DNA of 64,000 nt, taken from assembly GCF_027938815.1 (NCBI RefSeq), contig NZ_CP115913.1, forward strand, positions 4,436,001 through 4,500,000, written 5' to 3'. Below, piece after piece: positions 16,125 through 24,077 of this stretch. Below the pieces are notes generated by a model. That model did no database searches, was not told where the DNA came from, and saw only the letters and a list, made by a program, of their open reading frames with translations. Source of the stretch: Oceanirhabdus sp. W0125-5 (lineage in GTDB: Bacteria > Bacillota > Clostridia > Clostridiales > Clostridiaceae). How positions within the stretch are numbered: the first letter of the stretch is position 1; each line of letters begins with the position of its first letter. A program made the position numbers and the translations under genes.

Positions 16125-16576
16125 CCTTCACGCTTCGCTTAATTGAGAATGGAGAATGGAGAATTGAGAATGCAGGTCATTTCTCTACCGAGAAATCTCA
16201 TCTTATTAAACCCATTATTCTTTCCATATTTATCTTTATTCTCTTTAATTACTCTGAAGTCCTTGCCTCTCGGCTGATAAATTTTTCTTTGCTTTTAGCT
16301 TATATCGTTACTTTTTTTTATATATTTAACTTACTACTATCCCTAAGAAGCTTCGCTTGTAAACCCTAAGAAGCTTACGCTTTCAGACCTTAAAACCTTA
16401 CCCTCTTAAACCTTTTAACACCCTCTTAGGGCAAAGTCCATCTTATAGTTCATTAGTGATAAACATCAATAATTTCAATCTCTAATACTATTCTATATCT
16501 TTAAAAAATAATGAACCAGCCTACTTATTTTTCAGCTGATTCATTTCATCTTTTAACTGCATTATTAATATTATTA
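16125..16576. repeat. Rhs-array junction repeat, copy C
   Basis: Starts CCTTCACGCTTCGCTTAATT directly after the Rhs core base GAGTGGC, then GAGAATGGAGAATGGAGAA, the ATTTCTCTACCGAGAAAT hairpin, GTCCTTGCCTCTCGGCT, several AAGAAGCTT(C/A)GCTT units and, at the right end, the AATGAACCAGCC..GCTGATTCATT terminator hairpin. No gene lies in 16125-16735. Confidence 0.85.
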
Positions 16577-16735
16577 GGTTAAATTTACTAGAATCCAAGT
16601 ATCAACCTGTGTTATAACAACTACACTAATTCATCTATTCATGCTTTCAATTTTTTGTAGCGAGTTTAAAGTAAATTATGCAGTAAATAATTAGATACTA
16701 AAATTTCAGATTCCAAAAATCTATTTGATAGTTTT

Positions 16736-17203
16736 TTATTTACAAGGATTTTTATAACACCATTCTGAGTCAAATATCTCGCTTTTAGCTATTTTTTCAA
16801 TATCCTCAAATGTATAATACCATTTTAATTCATTATAAAATATATCATACAAATTTAATTTCATATACTCATATATAAAATTCAAAAGCATTTTGCACGC
16901 CCTAAAGTCCTCAATATTAATACATTGTTGATAGTTATTTTTCTCATCAATAAAGTCAAATATTCCATCTAACATATTTTCAACATCATTATACGCATAC
17001 ATAATAAATTGATTATCAGTATCCACCTCATTATCTTTAAGAACGAATGTCATAAATTCATATCTACCATCATCATTCTTTTCGAATTCAATTCCATCCA
17101 AACAGATAATACTAGCTTTATTAGCTGCATACCTTATATCATATATTAACTTATCAAAGTCAAATTCCTCCTTCTTCTTCAACAAAATTCCAGATAACCC
17201 CAT
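16736..17203 (-). CDS. probable immunity protein for the 17203-18435 nuclease tip
   Basis: 155 residues, acidic, soluble, no recognised family. Hydrophobic strands (ASIICLDGIEF, YEFMTFVLKD) alternate with helices rich in Asp, Glu and Asn; a Cys/Trp-containing tail ends the protein. Its ATG overlaps the TAA stop of the toxin frame by one base (TAATG), the tightest possible coupling, which supports a toxin/immunity pair. Repeat copy C with a terminator hairpin follows. Confidence 0.65.
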   Translation of the reverse strand: MGLSGILLKKKEEFDFDKLIYDIRYAANKASIICLDGIEFEKNDDGRYEFMTFVLKDNEVDTDNQFIMYAYNDVENMLDGIFDFIDEKNNYQQCINIEDFRACKMLLNFIYEYMKLNLYDIFYNELKWYYTFEDIEKIAKSEIFDSEWCYKNPCK

Positions 17204-18435
17204 TACTTAGTCACTCCTTTCAATTCATTCATATTATTAATAATAGTTATTCCCATATTTTTTATTTTTTCCACCAATCTTACATTGTTCAGATTAGTCA
17301 TATCTATAGTTTCATCAATATACAATATAACCTGCTTATTTCCAGTATTTAAATATGTATTTTTAGAACTATCAATATACTTATATAATTGTTTTTCTTT
17401 AACAGATGAAATTGATGCTTTTACTTCAATTAAAATATTTTCTGTTGCAACGTCAATATCTCCTAAAACATTTCCATTTTTAGACTTAATTTTATTACCA
17501 AAATCCGTTATTGTAGCATCAGTATTCTTATTTATAAAATCTGCTACTTTTGCTTCTGTGCTTACACCAATATCTGCGCTACTTAAATTCTTACTGATTG
17601 AATCAGCAATAGAATTCTGTGTTTGTTTTGGATCACGTATTACTGTACCTGATTCATTCATATAATCCACAAACATATCTGTTTCTTTTACAATATCTAA
17701 AGGATTTCTTCCAACATCATCCGTCCCCTTAATGCCCTTTTCTAATGCTTCTTCACCAACTTCTTTAGCACCTTTCTCAAAGACTTGTTCTCCTGTCTCT
17801 TTAGCAACTTTGTCAATGACCTCTTCTCCTGTTTCTTTTGCAGCTAATTCAAGTGCTTCTTTTCCAGCCACTTTAGCTAGCTTTCTCGACCTCTTTATTA
17901 TCTTTTCTATTGCAGTAGCGACTAACTTGTCAGCCACTTCTTCTTCTATTCCTGCATAAAGCCCTTGGGTAACTCCCCCTATAAAAGCTTTTACATATTT
18001 ATTCTTTATACGTGTTTCATAATTATATTCTTTATATAACGGTTTTAATGTGTTATGTAACTTTTTATTCCATGGAAGTATATTATCAGATGCTGTATAA
18101 ATTGTTAAATATTTATACTGTAACTCATTTGTCCAATTATATGGATCTTTCTTATATGGTTGTTTCAGTTTTTCCACTTCTTTATACAATTTTTGAACTT
18201 CTTCATATAGATTGAAAGTGTATCCACCTCCACCATCTACAGCTTCCATCAATACAGCTCTATGCCCACTCGGATCCACATATGTCAATGGGTTACCTTT
18301 TCCATAAAGATATAAATTCCTTGTTAACGGCTCCTTTATATCCCCTAACACTGTATCCTGCTGCATAAATTGACTTGTATTAAAGTCATAGTATCTTGCC
18401 CTTAGATACAACATTCTTCCTTCTATATCATGCAT
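17203..18435 (-). CDS. displaced Rhs tip module, restriction-endonuclease-fold nuclease
   Basis: 410 residues from the first ATG; Rhs core homology continues upstream without a start to the repeat at 18518, where an in-frame TAA precedes it. Residues 1-58 are Rhs core (MHDIEGRMLYLRARYYDFNT, then ..GNPLTYVDPSGH). A helical spacer with four AKETGEE-type repeats follows. The C-terminal ~150 residues contain FGNKIKSKNGNVLGDIDV, then NILIEVKAS, a D-x-D ... E-V-K PD-(D/E)XK site as in contact-dependent nuclease tips. The frame is intact, so the module would give a full toxin if recombined onto the large gene. The cognate immunity gene overlaps its stop. Confidence 0.78.
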   Translation of the reverse strand: MHDIEGRMLYLRARYYDFNTSQFMQQDTVLGDIKEPLTRNLYLYGKGNPLTYVDPSGHRAVLMEAVDGGGGYTFNLYEEVQKLYKEVEKLKQPYKKDPYNWTNELQYKYLTIYTASDNILPWNKKLHNTLKPLYKEYNYETRIKNKYVKAFIGGVTQGLYAGIEEEVADKLVATAIEKIIKRSRKLAKVAGKEALELAAKETGEEVIDKVAKETGEQVFEKGAKEVGEEALEKGIKGTDDVGRNPLDIVKETDMFVDYMNESGTVIRDPKQTQNSIADSISKNLSSADIGVSTEAKVADFINKNTDATITDFGNKIKSKNGNVLGDIDVATENILIEVKASISSVKEKQLYKYIDSSKNTYLNTGNKQVILYIDETIDMTNLNNVRLVEKIKNMGITIINNMNELKGVTK

Positions 18436-18518
18436 TTCACCTGTATATCCGTAGTAGCTATTTGTTAGTCTTGCGTTCTTCGCTACTGGTGAAATTGGTT
18501 CTCCATATGGGGCAAACC

Positions 18519-18915
18519 CTTCTCGCTTCGCTTAATTGAGAATGGAGAATGGAGAATTGAGAATGCAGGTCATTTCTCTACCGAGAAATCTCATCTTATT
18601 TAAAACCCTTTATTCTTTCCATATTTATCTTTATTCTCTCTAATTACTCTGAAGTCCTTGCCTGTCGGCTGATAAATTTTTCTTTGCTTATAGCTTATAT
18701 CGTTACTTTTATTGTATATTTTACTTACTACTAACCCTAAGAAGCTAACGCTTTTAAACCCTAAACAGTCCTTGCCTCTCGGCTAATTATTTTTTCTTTG
18801 CTTTTGTTTTTCTCGTCACTTTTATTTATTAATCCTACTCACTTCTTACTCTAAAACGCTACCGCCTTTAAACCTTAAAACCTTCGCTTTTAATCCCTAA
18901 AACACGCTTTCAATT
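18519..18915. repeat. Rhs-array junction repeat, copy D (two units in tandem)
   Basis: Begins CTTCTCGCTTCGCTTAATTG right after core GCAAACC. It holds a first GTCCTTGCCTgTCGGCTGATAA unit and then a second, different GTCCTTGCCTCTCGGCTAATTA unit ending AAAACGCTACCGCCTTTAAA. The usual distal hairpin is replaced by another terminator. No gene lies in 18519-19028. Confidence 0.85.
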
Positions 18916-18928
18916 ATATTATTTAATG

Positions 18929-18972
18929 AAAAAGTGATGGAACGACTTGATTTGTCATTTCCATCACCTTTT
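18929..18972 (-). terminator. intrinsic terminator after the Syd gene
   Basis: AAAAGTGATGGAA and TTCCATCACCTTTT form a 13-bp stem 57 bases past the Syd-family gene stop, followed by a T-rich run on the minus strand. Confidence 0.7.
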
Positions 18973-19028
18973 CGCACCATTTCAAATTGAACTTAATTCA
19001 TATTATTAGTGAGTTACTGATATTAACT

Positions 19029-19562
19029 CTAGGCTTTTAATTTAATATCAAATATTAGTTGTTCAATACTATCTGATATAACTTCATATCTTCCTGTTTC
19101 AAAGTCTTCTAATTTTACAATACCAGTATTATTATCAATAACTACTAAGAAGCTATTTCTACCTTCTACTCCTAACGGAATATTATCTAACTTTCCTTCA
19201 TGAACCTCTTTATAACCAATTAATTGAGTGAGAAAATTATTTAATTCAATACCCGGTAACACTGGCTCAAGTATTATATTATATGACTTATAAAACCCTG
19301 CCAATTCAGCAAACCAATAAGAATTAAAGTAATCTTTTATAGATTCATGAAACGTAACTCCCAATACGTTCTCTATATCTAGAAAATCATGAACAACATT
19401 TTTTTCAATAGGCTTCCATCCTATATATTCGTCTTCGTCAACTTCTCCTTCATATATAATGGATGTTACTGCATCATTCCATGGTACTTTAGGATATGAA
19501 TTATTAAATCCTTGCCATGCTTCTATAAGTTGGTTAAAATATTTTTTCATCTCTTTCTTCAC
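19029..19562 (-). CDS. Syd-family (SUKH superfamily) immunity protein
   Basis: About 177 residues that follow the SecY-interacting protein Syd along the whole length: an opening Y-F-N-Q-L-I-E-A-W helix, P-K-V-P-W-N, a strand-turn YIGWKPIE before a helix, FHESIKDYFNSYWFAELAGF (Syd has 'TFYTTQFAGD'), FLTQLIGYKEVHE, LGVEGRNSFLVVID and DNNTGIVKLEDFETGRYEVI. Syd is a SUKH-superfamily member and is recurrently used as immunity protein for nuclease toxins, which fits its place 24 bases after an HNH toxin. The frame opens at GTG 19571, but GAGG spacing favours the GTG at 19562. Confidence 0.8.
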   Translation of the reverse strand: MKKEMKKYFNQLIEAWQGFNNSYPKVPWNDAVTSIIYEGEVDEDEYIGWKPIEKNVVHDFLDIENVLGVTFHESIKDYFNSYWFAELAGFYKSYNIILEPVLPGIELNNFLTQLIGYKEVHEGKLDNIPLGVEGRNSFLVVIDNNTGIVKLEDFETGRYEVISDSIEQLIFDIKLKA

Positions 19563-19586
19563 AATATTCACCTCATCTCAATATTA

Positions 19587-20837
19587 TCATTTATTAATGA
19601 ATTTTTGAAGCATTTCTGCATATGGACTATCACTACCCCATATTCCTAGATTCTTTTCAGCATTGTGGATTCCACCAAATCCTGGATGAAGTGGCTTTGG
19701 TATTCCAAATGCTTGACCTCCTCCACCGATATGATGGTGAAGTAATTGAGTTCCACGAATTCCCTGTACATCATATTGCTCAAAATACCCTCTAAAAGTA
19801 GCATCATTAACTGGAGTACTTAGTGTCGGATGCTTACCTTCAATAATACTTTTATTGAAGGAACTGAAGGCATCAGGATGTCTTTCTAGCATCTCACCCC
19901 AATAATAATTAGAATCTCTTAACCATCCTTCAGCATTTGCTTTTGAACTTCCTTTACCAACATACGGCATATCTACAATCAATCTTAAATCTGCTTCATA
20001 TCTTCCTAATACACTTGGATTTTCAATCCCCCTATACGCTCGTATATCTACTTCACTAAGTGTATTAACTGTACTCTCTCCCTTTTTCAAAAACTCAAAG
20101 CTTTTACTATCTCCTGCCGTTGGTTTTTCTAAAGGAATAGAATTTGCTTTATATCCATCATTAACATTTTCAATTTTTTTGACTATTCTACCATCTTCAT
20201 ATTTTAAAGATACTTTTTCATTATTTAACTCTATTTTACTACTCTTTGGTGTACTCTTAGGTGTACTACTCGCTGAACTCTCTGGCAACATTCTACTAGG
20301 CTCAGTAATTCGATTATCAGCTTCTATTGTTATTCCATTTTTGTCTGAATATATCTCTATTTCTCTATTCTTATATGTGTTATTATCTACTAGAGCTTTA
20401 GATCCTGTTGTTTGAGTGGCATCTTTTATGGATTTCTCAGCAATATCTGTACTTTCTTCCACTGATTTTCCTGTAATCTTTTTGATTAAATCATCATCTA
20501 TTCCGATTTTCTTTAATCCTTTTGCTACAGCCATTGATCCATATTTGTCAATTATTTTTCCTATTCCACTTCCTATTAGATCTCCTATAAATCCTCCAGC
20601 AAAATCTTTTATTGCTTTCTTTCTGGAATAATTTGATCCTTGATGTAGGGCATTTGCCATTACATCCCCTACGGCTGCAAATGCTGCTTTTCCTAATACT
20701 CCTCCTGGGGTTTTCCATGGTATTAACGCTTCTGCTGCTGATCTTCCTACTTGCCACCAGTTTACTTCATCAAATGACTTATCTAAATCTCCTTTTGTTA
20801 CTGGATTAAAGAAGTAATTCATTGTTACTTGCATCAT
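19587..20837 (-). CDS. displaced Rhs tip module, HNH/EndoVII-type nuclease
   Basis: 416 residues from the first ATG; core homology starts at the repeat junction 20906 (GNIPILPLLIKAGAGGAAD). Residues 1-200 match the pretoxin region of the large protein almost exactly: a hydrophobic Gly-rich segment (GGFIGDLIGSGIGK) and the PSRMLPES motif. A linker shared with the 15363 module follows (KIELNNEKVSLKYEDG). The toxin domain at about 265-416 ends in TQLLHHHIGGGGQAFGIPKP, then LHPGFGGIHNAEKNLGIWG, a His-rich HNH/EndoVII-type site of polymorphic nuclease tips. The frame is intact. Its Syd-type immunity gene follows after 24 bases. Confidence 0.8.
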   Translation of the reverse strand: MMQVTMNYFFNPVTKGDLDKSFDEVNWWQVGRSAAEALIPWKTPGGVLGKAAFAAVGDVMANALHQGSNYSRKKAIKDFAGGFIGDLIGSGIGKIIDKYGSMAVAKGLKKIGIDDDLIKKITGKSVEESTDIAEKSIKDATQTTGSKALVDNNTYKNREIEIYSDKNGITIEADNRITEPSRMLPESSASSTPKSTPKSSKIELNNEKVSLKYEDGRIVKKIENVNDGYKANSIPLEKPTAGDSKSFEFLKKGESTVNTLSEVDIRAYRGIENPSVLGRYEADLRLIVDMPYVGKGSSKANAEGWLRDSNYYWGEMLERHPDAFSSFNKSIIEGKHPTLSTPVNDATFRGYFEQYDVQGIRGTQLLHHHIGGGGQAFGIPKPLHPGFGGIHNAEKNLGIWGSDSPYAEMLQKFINK

Positions 20838-20906
20838 TAAGTCAGCTGCTCCACCTGCTCCTGCTTTTATTAATAATGGCAGTATTGGTATGTTTCCACT
20901 TGGATC

Positions 20907-21200
20907 TTCTCGCTTCGCTTAGTTGAAAGTGGAAAATGGAGAACTCAAAAACGTCGGTTATTTCTCTCCGAGAAATTTCATCTTATTAAACCCATTATTC
21001 TTTCCATATTTATCTTTATTCTCTTTAATTACTCTGAAGTCCTTGCCTGTCGGCAATTATTTTTTTTTACTTTTGGCTTATCTCGTTACTTTTATTTATA
21101 TATTTGACTTAGTACTCTCCCTAAGAAGCTTTAACTTTTAAACCCTAAAACACGTTCTTTAACCTTAAACCACGCTTGTAAACCCTATAACCATTCCGCA
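20907..21200. repeat. Rhs-array junction repeat, copy E
   Basis: Begins TTCTCGCTTCGCTTAGTTGA right after core TTGGATC. The ATTTCTCTCCGAGAAAT hairpin, GTCCTTGCCTGTCGG and CCTAAGAAGCTT follow. No gene lies in 20907-21330. Confidence 0.8.
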
Positions 21201-21290
21201 TATTCCTCTTTACTTAGTCTATAAATTCCAACTTTGTACTTGTAATATGCTAAATGATGTAAAGTAATTTCAAGCCTTTTTCTAAATAAT

Positions 21291-21324
21291 AAGAACCTAT
21301 AAAATTAATTTTATAGGTTCTTTT
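21291..21324 (-). terminator. intrinsic terminator
   Basis: AAGAACCTATAAAA and TTTTATAGGTTCTT form a long perfect stem seven bases past the stop of the immunity gene at 21331. A T-rich tract follows on either strand. Confidence 0.75.
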
Positions 21325-21330
21325 ATTATT

Positions 21331-21684
21331 TTATTTTTTCCAGATTGCTTCTAATTCCTTATTTACTTCTTTACTCCATTGATATGATTCTATTGTATCC
21401 CTATATTCATTATAAAATAAACCAACAAGTATATTATTACTTGGTTTACAGACAATACATTTTACTTCTCCCTGTCTCCAAGTTTGAGGCATTCTTTGTC
21501 CTTCAATTGACTTATCTAGTGAATAAATAGAATCGATATTATCAAAAAGATCAGTTACAAGGTCATCATAAACTAGTTTACTTTTATCGCCAATTGTTTC
21601 AATCTCACCACTTTTTAAATTTACACCTACTATATATATAATATCAAATGTTTCTTTAATCTTTAATAATTTTGATAACGACAT
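21331..21684 (-). CDS. probable immunity protein, paralog of 9699-10052
   Basis: 117 residues when started at the ATG at 21684, which has GAGGAAGG four bases upstream; an in-frame ATG at 21735 would add 17 residues that overlap the toxin fragment. With the shorter start, its length equals its paralog at 9699-10052, and the two align throughout, including S-[IL]-E-G-Q-x-x-P, R-Q-G-[EK]-V and a W-S-K-E tail. It sits 25 bases after the stop of a short toxin fragment. Its family is not one I can name. Confidence 0.7.
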   Translation of the reverse strand: MSLSKLLKIKETFDIIYIVGVNLKSGEIETIGDKSKLVYDDLVTDLFDNIDSIYSLDKSIEGQRMPQTWRQGEVKCIVCKPSNNILVGLFYNEYRDTIESYQWSKEVNKELEAIWKK

Positions 21685-21709
21685 ATCGCCTTCCTCTTTT
21701 CCATTTATT

Positions 21710-21955
21710 TTAATGCCCTGGGTCAATCCATTCATCTGGACCTATTTGAATTAATCGATTACCTTTCATTTCCCAATGAGCCTTTATTTCAGATTGACGC
21801 AATGCTTTTCCTCCTTCTATTGAATTAAAAATTGACTTTGAAGGATGACGGGTTGGTGAACCTGCTGTATGAATATTTCCTGATGGATGACCAGGCCCTG
21901 GTAGTTCATCAATAACCCCTCCATAATCGATCATTTCTCTACCGAGAAATCTCAT
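21710..21955 (-). CDS. toxin-tip fragment fused in frame to the junction repeat
   Basis: 81 codons. The first eight (MRFLGREM) come from the junction repeat; the rest (IDYGGVIDELPGPGHPSGNI, HTAGSPTRHPSKSIFNS, GKALRQSEIKAHWEMKGNRL, IQIGPDEWIDPGH) is a toxin-like C-terminal domain with several His residues but no family I can name. No Rhs core is attached. The repeat supplies an ATG but no clear Shine-Dalgarno. It is followed by the immunity gene at 21331-21684. It is either a truncated silent tip or a rare case of a tip expressed from a start inside the repeat. Confidence 0.5.
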   Translation of the reverse strand: MRFLGREMIDYGGVIDELPGPGHPSGNIHTAGSPTRHPSKSIFNSIEGGKALRQSEIKAHWEMKGNRLIQIGPDEWIDPGH

Positions 21956-22232
21956 CTTATTTAAAACCCATTTTTCTTTCCATATTTATCTTTATTCTCT
22001 CTAATTACTCTAAAGACCTTGCCTCTCGGCTGATAAATTTTTCTTTGCTTATAGCTTATATCGTTACTTTTATTTATATATTTAACTTACTACTCTCCCT
22101 AAAAAGCTTCGCTTGTAAACCCTAGTAATTTCAATCTCTAATACTATTCTATAACTTTAAAAAATTATGAACCAGCCTACTTAAATTTCAGCTGATTCAT
22201 TTCATCTTTTTACTCCATTATTTATATTACGA
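21929..22232. repeat. Rhs-array junction repeat, copy F
   Basis: Starts at CGATCATTTCTCTACCGAGA, joined directly to a toxin fragment with no Rhs core between. It contains GACCTTGCCTCTCGGCTGAT, AAGCTTCGCTTGTAAACC and ends with the AATTATGAACCAGCC..GCTGATTCATTTC hairpin. No gene lies in 21956-22329. Confidence 0.8.
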
Positions 22233-22329
22233 GTTTAGTATTTATTTATCTAAATTATATTAATATTGATCTTAATTCTATAAAATTATTTTGTATTCAG
22301 TTTCTCCTTCATTTTGCAGAATGATTACT

Positions 22330-22833
22330 CTATTCCTCTCTTGGATAAAATACTATTAGTTTTCCTTCTGGATAATTTCCACTCCAACCACATGGCCATC
22401 CTCCTGACTTATAGATATAATACATTTTTTCAAATATAGAATTATTTTTTCCATATAATCCTCTACAAATAATACAATCAGATAAATCTGAATACACATC
22501 ATCTAAAGAATCAATGTACTCGTCACTAATTTTTAAATTTTTATCTAATAATCTCTTAAATTCATTCATTTCTTCTTGAAATTCTTGATAATTCTCTATT
22601 CTATACTTTTCCTCATATACCTCACTCATAACAAGTTCTCTTAAATCAACCCAACTATAACCTTTTTCTGAATTAATTTCATATTGTAAATTCTCGTATG
22701 CTAAAAATTCAGCTTCATCGTAATCATTTATTTCTATTATATAATTTGAATTTATAGTTTTAGGTGAAAATAATTTCATTTCTTCAGTTGCTTCTATTAC
22801 TTCTTTAATTAATTTTTTATTTTCATCCAACAT
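22330..22833 (-). CDS. probable immunity protein for the AHH nuclease tip
   Basis: 167 residues, very acidic, mostly helical in the first 120 residues, with a C-terminal aromatic/Gly segment (YKSGGWPCGWSGNYPEGKLI). Family not recognised. Its ATG overlaps the TAA stop of the AHH toxin frame by one base, as in the 16736/17203 pair. Acidic charge and overlap are typical for a partner of a nucleic-acid-binding toxin. Confidence 0.65.
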   Translation of the reverse strand: MLDENKKLIKEVIEATEEMKLFSPKTINSNYIIEINDYDEAEFLAYENLQYEINSEKGYSWVDLRELVMSEVYEEKYRIENYQEFQEEMNEFKRLLDKNLKISDEYIDSLDDVYSDLSDCIICRGLYGKNNSIFEKMYYIYKSGGWPCGWSGNYPEGKLIVFYPREE

Positions 22834-23342
22834 TATTTATTAAACCACCTTTGCCATAAATCTACACTCGCTTTATCTTTTTTTGAATACATAGGTAATC
22901 CTTGTTCCATTAGATATTTACTTTTTTGTTGTAAATTATAAACTTGTCTTTCTAATTGATCTACACTTAAATTAACATCCATTTTATTAAGCTGATCTTC
23001 AATAAAATCATTGTATACATCATGATTACCTTGATGCCTTGACATAGTACTTACCCCACCACTCTTTCTATTTCTTAAAAATATTCCATTAGATGCATCA
23101 TCAAAATCCATTCCAATCTTTTTTATGATAGGATGATTTTTTAATTTTTTAGGAATTATATGCATTGCTTGATATGGAGTTCTTTTTGTTGTTCTATTAA
23201 CTCCCAAAGATTCAAATAAGTTTTGTCCTAATTTAGTCGAATTTCCTCCAGTAACCACTCCTGAAGTTCCTGGGATTAATCTTTCAGCATGTGTGACATC
23301 ATCGGTATTATTGCTTCTGCTGCTGTTCTTCCTACTTGCCAC
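22833..23342 (-). CDS. displaced AHH-type nuclease tip, out of frame with its Rhs core
   Basis: 169 codons from a GTG. After residue ~20 it is an AHH nuclease: TPYQAMHIIPKKLKNHPIIK, KIGMDFDDASNGIFL, RNRKSGGVSTMSRHQGNHDV, YNDFIEDQL. The first 15 codons (ASRKNSSRSNN) are the Rhs core read in the wrong frame. The true core frame from 23491 runs ...SFDEVNWWQVGRTAAEAIIP and stops 8 codons later. The fusion is thus frame-shifted by one base relative to the core, so recombination onto the large gene would not yield a toxin without correction. It is probably silent and degenerate, although the AHH domain itself is intact. Confidence 0.75.
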   Translation of the reverse strand: MASRKNSSRSNNTDDVTHAERLIPGTSGVVTGGNSTKLGQNLFESLGVNRTTKRTPYQAMHIIPKKLKNHPIIKKIGMDFDDASNGIFLRNRKSGGVSTMSRHQGNHDVYNDFIEDQLNKMDVNLSVDQLERQVYNLQQKSKYLMEQGLPMYSKKDKASVDLWQRWFNK

Positions 23343-23491
23343 CAGTTTACTTCATCAAATGACTTATCTAAATCTCCTTTTGTTACTGGATTAAAGAAGT
23401 AATTCATTACTACTTGCATCATTAAATCAGCTACTCCACCTGCTCCTGCTTTTATTAATAATGGCAGTATTGGTATGTTTCCACTTGGATC

Positions 23492-23790
23492 TTCTCGCTT
23501 CGCTTAATTGAGAATGGAGAATGGAGAATTGAGAATGCAGGTCATTTCTCTACCGAGAAATCTCATCTTATTTAAAACCCTTTATTCTTTCCATATTTAT
23601 CTTTATTCTCTCTAATTACTCTGAAGTCCTTGCCTGTCGGCTAATTATTTTTTCTTTGCTTTTGTTTTTCTCGTCACTTTTATTTATTAATCCTACTCAC
23701 TTCTTACTCTAAAACGCTACCGCCTTTAAACCTTAAAACCTACGCTCTTAAACCTAAAACCTCCATTCATACTCCTTTAACCCCTGGTTT
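23492..23790. repeat. Rhs-array junction repeat, copy G
   Basis: Begins TTCTCGCTTCGCTTAATTGA right after core TTGGATC and contains only the second unit type (GTCCTTGCCTGTCGGCTAATTA ... AAAACGCTACCGCCTTTAAA). No gene lies in 23492-23921 except the hairpin listed next. Confidence 0.85.
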
Positions 23791-23879
23791 TAAAACTTAT
23801 TTTAAAAAATCGCTAATACTCTTATTTTGATATTATCTGTCGCTTGCTTATCTACTATGTTATAATTGAAAGCAAATAA

Positions 23880-23909
23880 ATTACACTCTAGACTAATCTA
23901 GAGTGTAAT
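23880..23909 (-). terminator. intrinsic terminator
   Basis: ATTACACTCTAGA and TCTAGAGTGTAAT form a perfect 13-bp stem with a CTAA loop, 12 bases past the stop of the small membrane gene. Confidence 0.7.
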
Positions 23910-23921
23910 TTCACATTATTT

Positions 23922-24077
23922 TTACATAAGTTTTGTAAATATTATATAAAGAATTATCCCTAAAACACTTCCAATTATGACTTTAGTTTTTATATTTTTA
24001 CCATCACCTCTAGTTAAAGCTGCTATAAAACTTACTCCAATAGACACCAAGCTAACTATTATTATCTCCTCAATCAT
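23922..24077 (-). CDS. 51-residue membrane protein, probable immunity protein
   Basis: A short gene encoding M-I-E-E then VSLVSIGVSFIAALT, a basic turn RGDGKNIKTK, and VIIGSVLGIILYIIFTKLM. It has two predicted membrane helices joined by a positive loop. It overlaps the end of the toxin module by eight bases, so it is translationally coupled, and a terminator follows its stop. No other gene accompanies that toxin, so this is the only immunity candidate. If correct, the toxin at 24070-25014 probably acts on or at the membrane. The protein is too short for a family call. Confidence 0.6.
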   Translation of the reverse strand: MIEEIIIVSLVSIGVSFIAALTRGDGKNIKTKVIIGSVLGIILYIIFTKLM

